Positions 32,502 to 33,493 of a stretch of 33,493 nt of DNA are shown one piece after another. Every line of letters starts with the position of its first letter. Within the stretch, counting starts at the first letter, position 1. A program made the translations under genes and the position numbers. The notes beneath the pieces are model-generated. The model saw only the letters and a list, made by a program, of their open reading frames with translations, had not been told where the DNA came from and ran no database searches. The DNA comes from Bacteroidota bacterium (GTDB taxonomy: Bacteria > Bacteroidota > Bacteroidia > JABDFU01). The stretch is taken from contig JABDFU010000020.1 of the NCBI GenBank assembly GCA_013286385.1, forward strand, positions 1 through 33,493, read 5' to 3'.

Positions 32502-32806
32502 GGTGAGAATAGTTAATTGAAGTGTTCATAATGGTATTTATGATGGATCATATTAATACTAATGTGGATCGTAACTGTATTTCTTTAAAGATAAAGAATG
32601 ATTGAGAAAAACCACTACCGGGGATTCATTCTATTTTAAAATATCTATATACCGGGCGACAGAGCAAAGGAAGAGGTAGAAAAAGAAAACGCGCAGGCAA
32701 GGTGAATGTGATACGGTGAATCGTGAGCCCAATTATACTGAAAAAAAGAGTGCGTAATTCCTTACCTTTAGCAGGTGATTAGAAACAGTCTTAACAAGTA
32801 TGTATC
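32502..32806 (+). other. 305-bp intergenic gap between sucA and sucB
   Basis: I see no supported gene here. It is AT-rich compared with its neighbours. It contains a 24-codon ATG frame (32531-32605) with no recognisable features, a six-base inverted repeat TTCTTT/AAAGAA (32581-32598), a repeated GGTGAAT in 32700-32725, and a -7-like TACCTTTA near the end. There is no hairpin followed by a T-tract. sucA and sucB are usually much closer, so it may hold a separate sucB promoter or a small RNA. Confidence 0.5.
32763..32770 (+). promoter_or_regulatory. Possible -7 element for sucB
   Basis: TACCTTTA matches TAnnTTTG in all but the last base, the same variant as in the promoter at 8793-8823. CTG at 32738-32740 lies 22 bases upstream in place of TTG. 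The sucB ATG is 36 bases downstream. Confidence 0.3.
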
Positions 32807-33493
32807 ATGGCTATCATCGAACAAAAAGTACCGGGTACGGGTGAATCGATTACCGAAGTGGTGATTGCCCGCTGGCTTAAAAAAGAGGGGGACTTTGTTG
32901 AAAAAGACGAAGCCCTTGCTGAAATTGATTCAGATAAAGCTACGTTGACCATCAATGCCGAAGAAACCGGCGCAGTTAAATTACTGGCCAAAGAAGGCGA
33001 TACGGTAAAGGTGGGGGCAGTGGTTTGCTCGATAGATACATCGGCCGTTCAGGCTGCAAAGCCTAAAGCTGCGGTTGCAACCGATACGCCTAAGACAGCT
33101 GTGGTGGAAACGAAAGCCTCAACTGCCGAAGCACCCAAAGCCCGGGTTGCAACTGCAAACATGACGCAAACCAACGGTGTTGAAAACCCCGTTTCCTATG
33201 CTTCCGGTCTCCCTTCTCCCGCAGCTGCGAAACTGATGGATGAAAAAAACATTCAGGCTACAAAGGTTACGGCCAGCGGAAAGGATGGGAGGATTACGAA
33301 AGGCGATGTGCTGGCTGTCCCGGAAGCAGCAACTGCAGGCGCACGCGAGGCGAAACGACAAAAAATGAGCCCCCTTCGTAAAAAACTTGCTCAACGTCTG
33401 GTTGCAGTTAAAAATACAACAGCCATGCTGACCACTTTTAATGAAGTGGACATGAGTGCCATCTACTCGCTGAGAGCTAAGTACAAGGACGCC
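32807..33493 (+). CDS. sucB: 2-oxoglutarate dehydrogenase E2 (dihydrolipoyl succinyltransferase), 3'-partial
   Basis: E2 forms the core of the complex and transfers succinyl from its lipoyl arm to CoA. Only the first 229 codons are in the window. A single lipoyl domain (residues 1-80) carries the lipoylated K44 in EIDSDKATL. An Ala/Thr/Pro/Lys linker (about 84-125) follows. The E1/E3-binding domain is at about 132-168 (LPSPAAAKLMDEKNI, GKDGRITKGDVL). The catalytic domain starts at about 183 (KMSPLRKKLAQRLVAVKN...TTFNEVDMS). The LTTFNEVDMS block and the position after sucA identify it as the succinyl rather than the acetyl enzyme. The active-site His lies beyond the window edge. Confidence 0.94.
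   Translation, partial: MAIIEQKVPGTGESITEVVIARWLKKEGDFVEKDEALAEIDSDKATLTINAEETGAVKLLAKEGDTVKVGAVVCSIDTSAVQAAKPKAAVATDTPKTAVVETKASTAEAPKARVATANMTQTNGVENPVSYASGLPSPAAAKLMDEKNIQATKVTASGKDGRITKGDVLAVPEAATAGAREAKRQKMSPLRKKLAQRLVAVKNTTAMLTTFNEVDMSAIYSLRAKYKDA

Noticed and set aside
32531-32605. 24-codon ATG frame in the sucA-sucB gap
   Set aside because: Short, without signal peptide, membrane segment or leader-peptide character (no run of regulatory codons); expected by chance in AT-rich sequence.
1-33493. tRNA, rRNA, CRISPR array, IS element or prophage
   Set aside because: No cloverleaf-like sequence, regularly spaced repeats, transposase or phage protein was seen. The only mobile-element-like protein is the isolated coupling ATPase.

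Overview
The window comes from a member of the Bacteroidota of moderate GC content. Evidence: a gingipain-type C25 protease and a second secreted protein that both end in type IX secretion sorting domains; no Shine-Dalgarno-like leaders; several intergenic sequences resembling the Bacteroidota -7 promoter element TAnnTTTG; and family-typical versions of FolC, HemH, Lnt and the ExbB/ExbD/TonB cluster. Almost all of it is chromosomal housekeeping and envelope biology. I see no rRNA, tRNA, IS element, prophage or CRISPR array.

Layout. (1) 1-7276, + strand, one tight run: 5'-truncated C25 protease, lnt, lpd, hemH. (2) 7295-8767, - strand: a secreted T9SS-sorted protein with its own promoter. (3) 8879-12157, +: pabB, tilS and a small membrane protein. 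The pabB/tilS junction carries a 22-bp-period tandem duplication. (4) 12220-14635, +: a conserved small protein and dsbD. (5) 14655-15107, -: a small secreted protein, divergent from gmhA (15171-15749). A strong inverted repeat then precedes comM (15825-17358), which is broken by one extra G in a G10 run. (6) 17471-20828, +: exbB, exbD, a TonB-like protein and folC. (7) 20846-23680, -: a barrel-like outer-membrane protein, a small secreted protein, and an isolated T4SS coupling-protein-like ATPase. (8) 23754-29691, +: RND/MMPL-type exporter, rfbA, NAD-dependent epimerase, polyprenyl diphosphate synthase, thioredoxin-like [2Fe-2S] ferredoxin and a conserved hypothetical. (9) 29766-end, +: sucA and the start of sucB, separated by an unusually long 305-bp gap.

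Functional links. SucA, SucB and Lpd are E1, E2 and E3 of the 2-oxoglutarate dehydrogenase complex, with lpd more than 23 kb from sucAB. Lnt, GmhA, RfbA, the epimerase, ExbB/D/TonB and the T9SS substrates all serve the envelope and surface. PabB and FolC belong to folate synthesis.

I found no convincing new multi-gene system. The observations most worth checking are the comM homopolymer frameshift, the duplication that separated pabB from tilS, the inverted repeat upstream of comM, the recurring -7 elements (two of them 4-5 nt from a start codon), the operator-like repeat at sucA and the orphan coupling ATPase.
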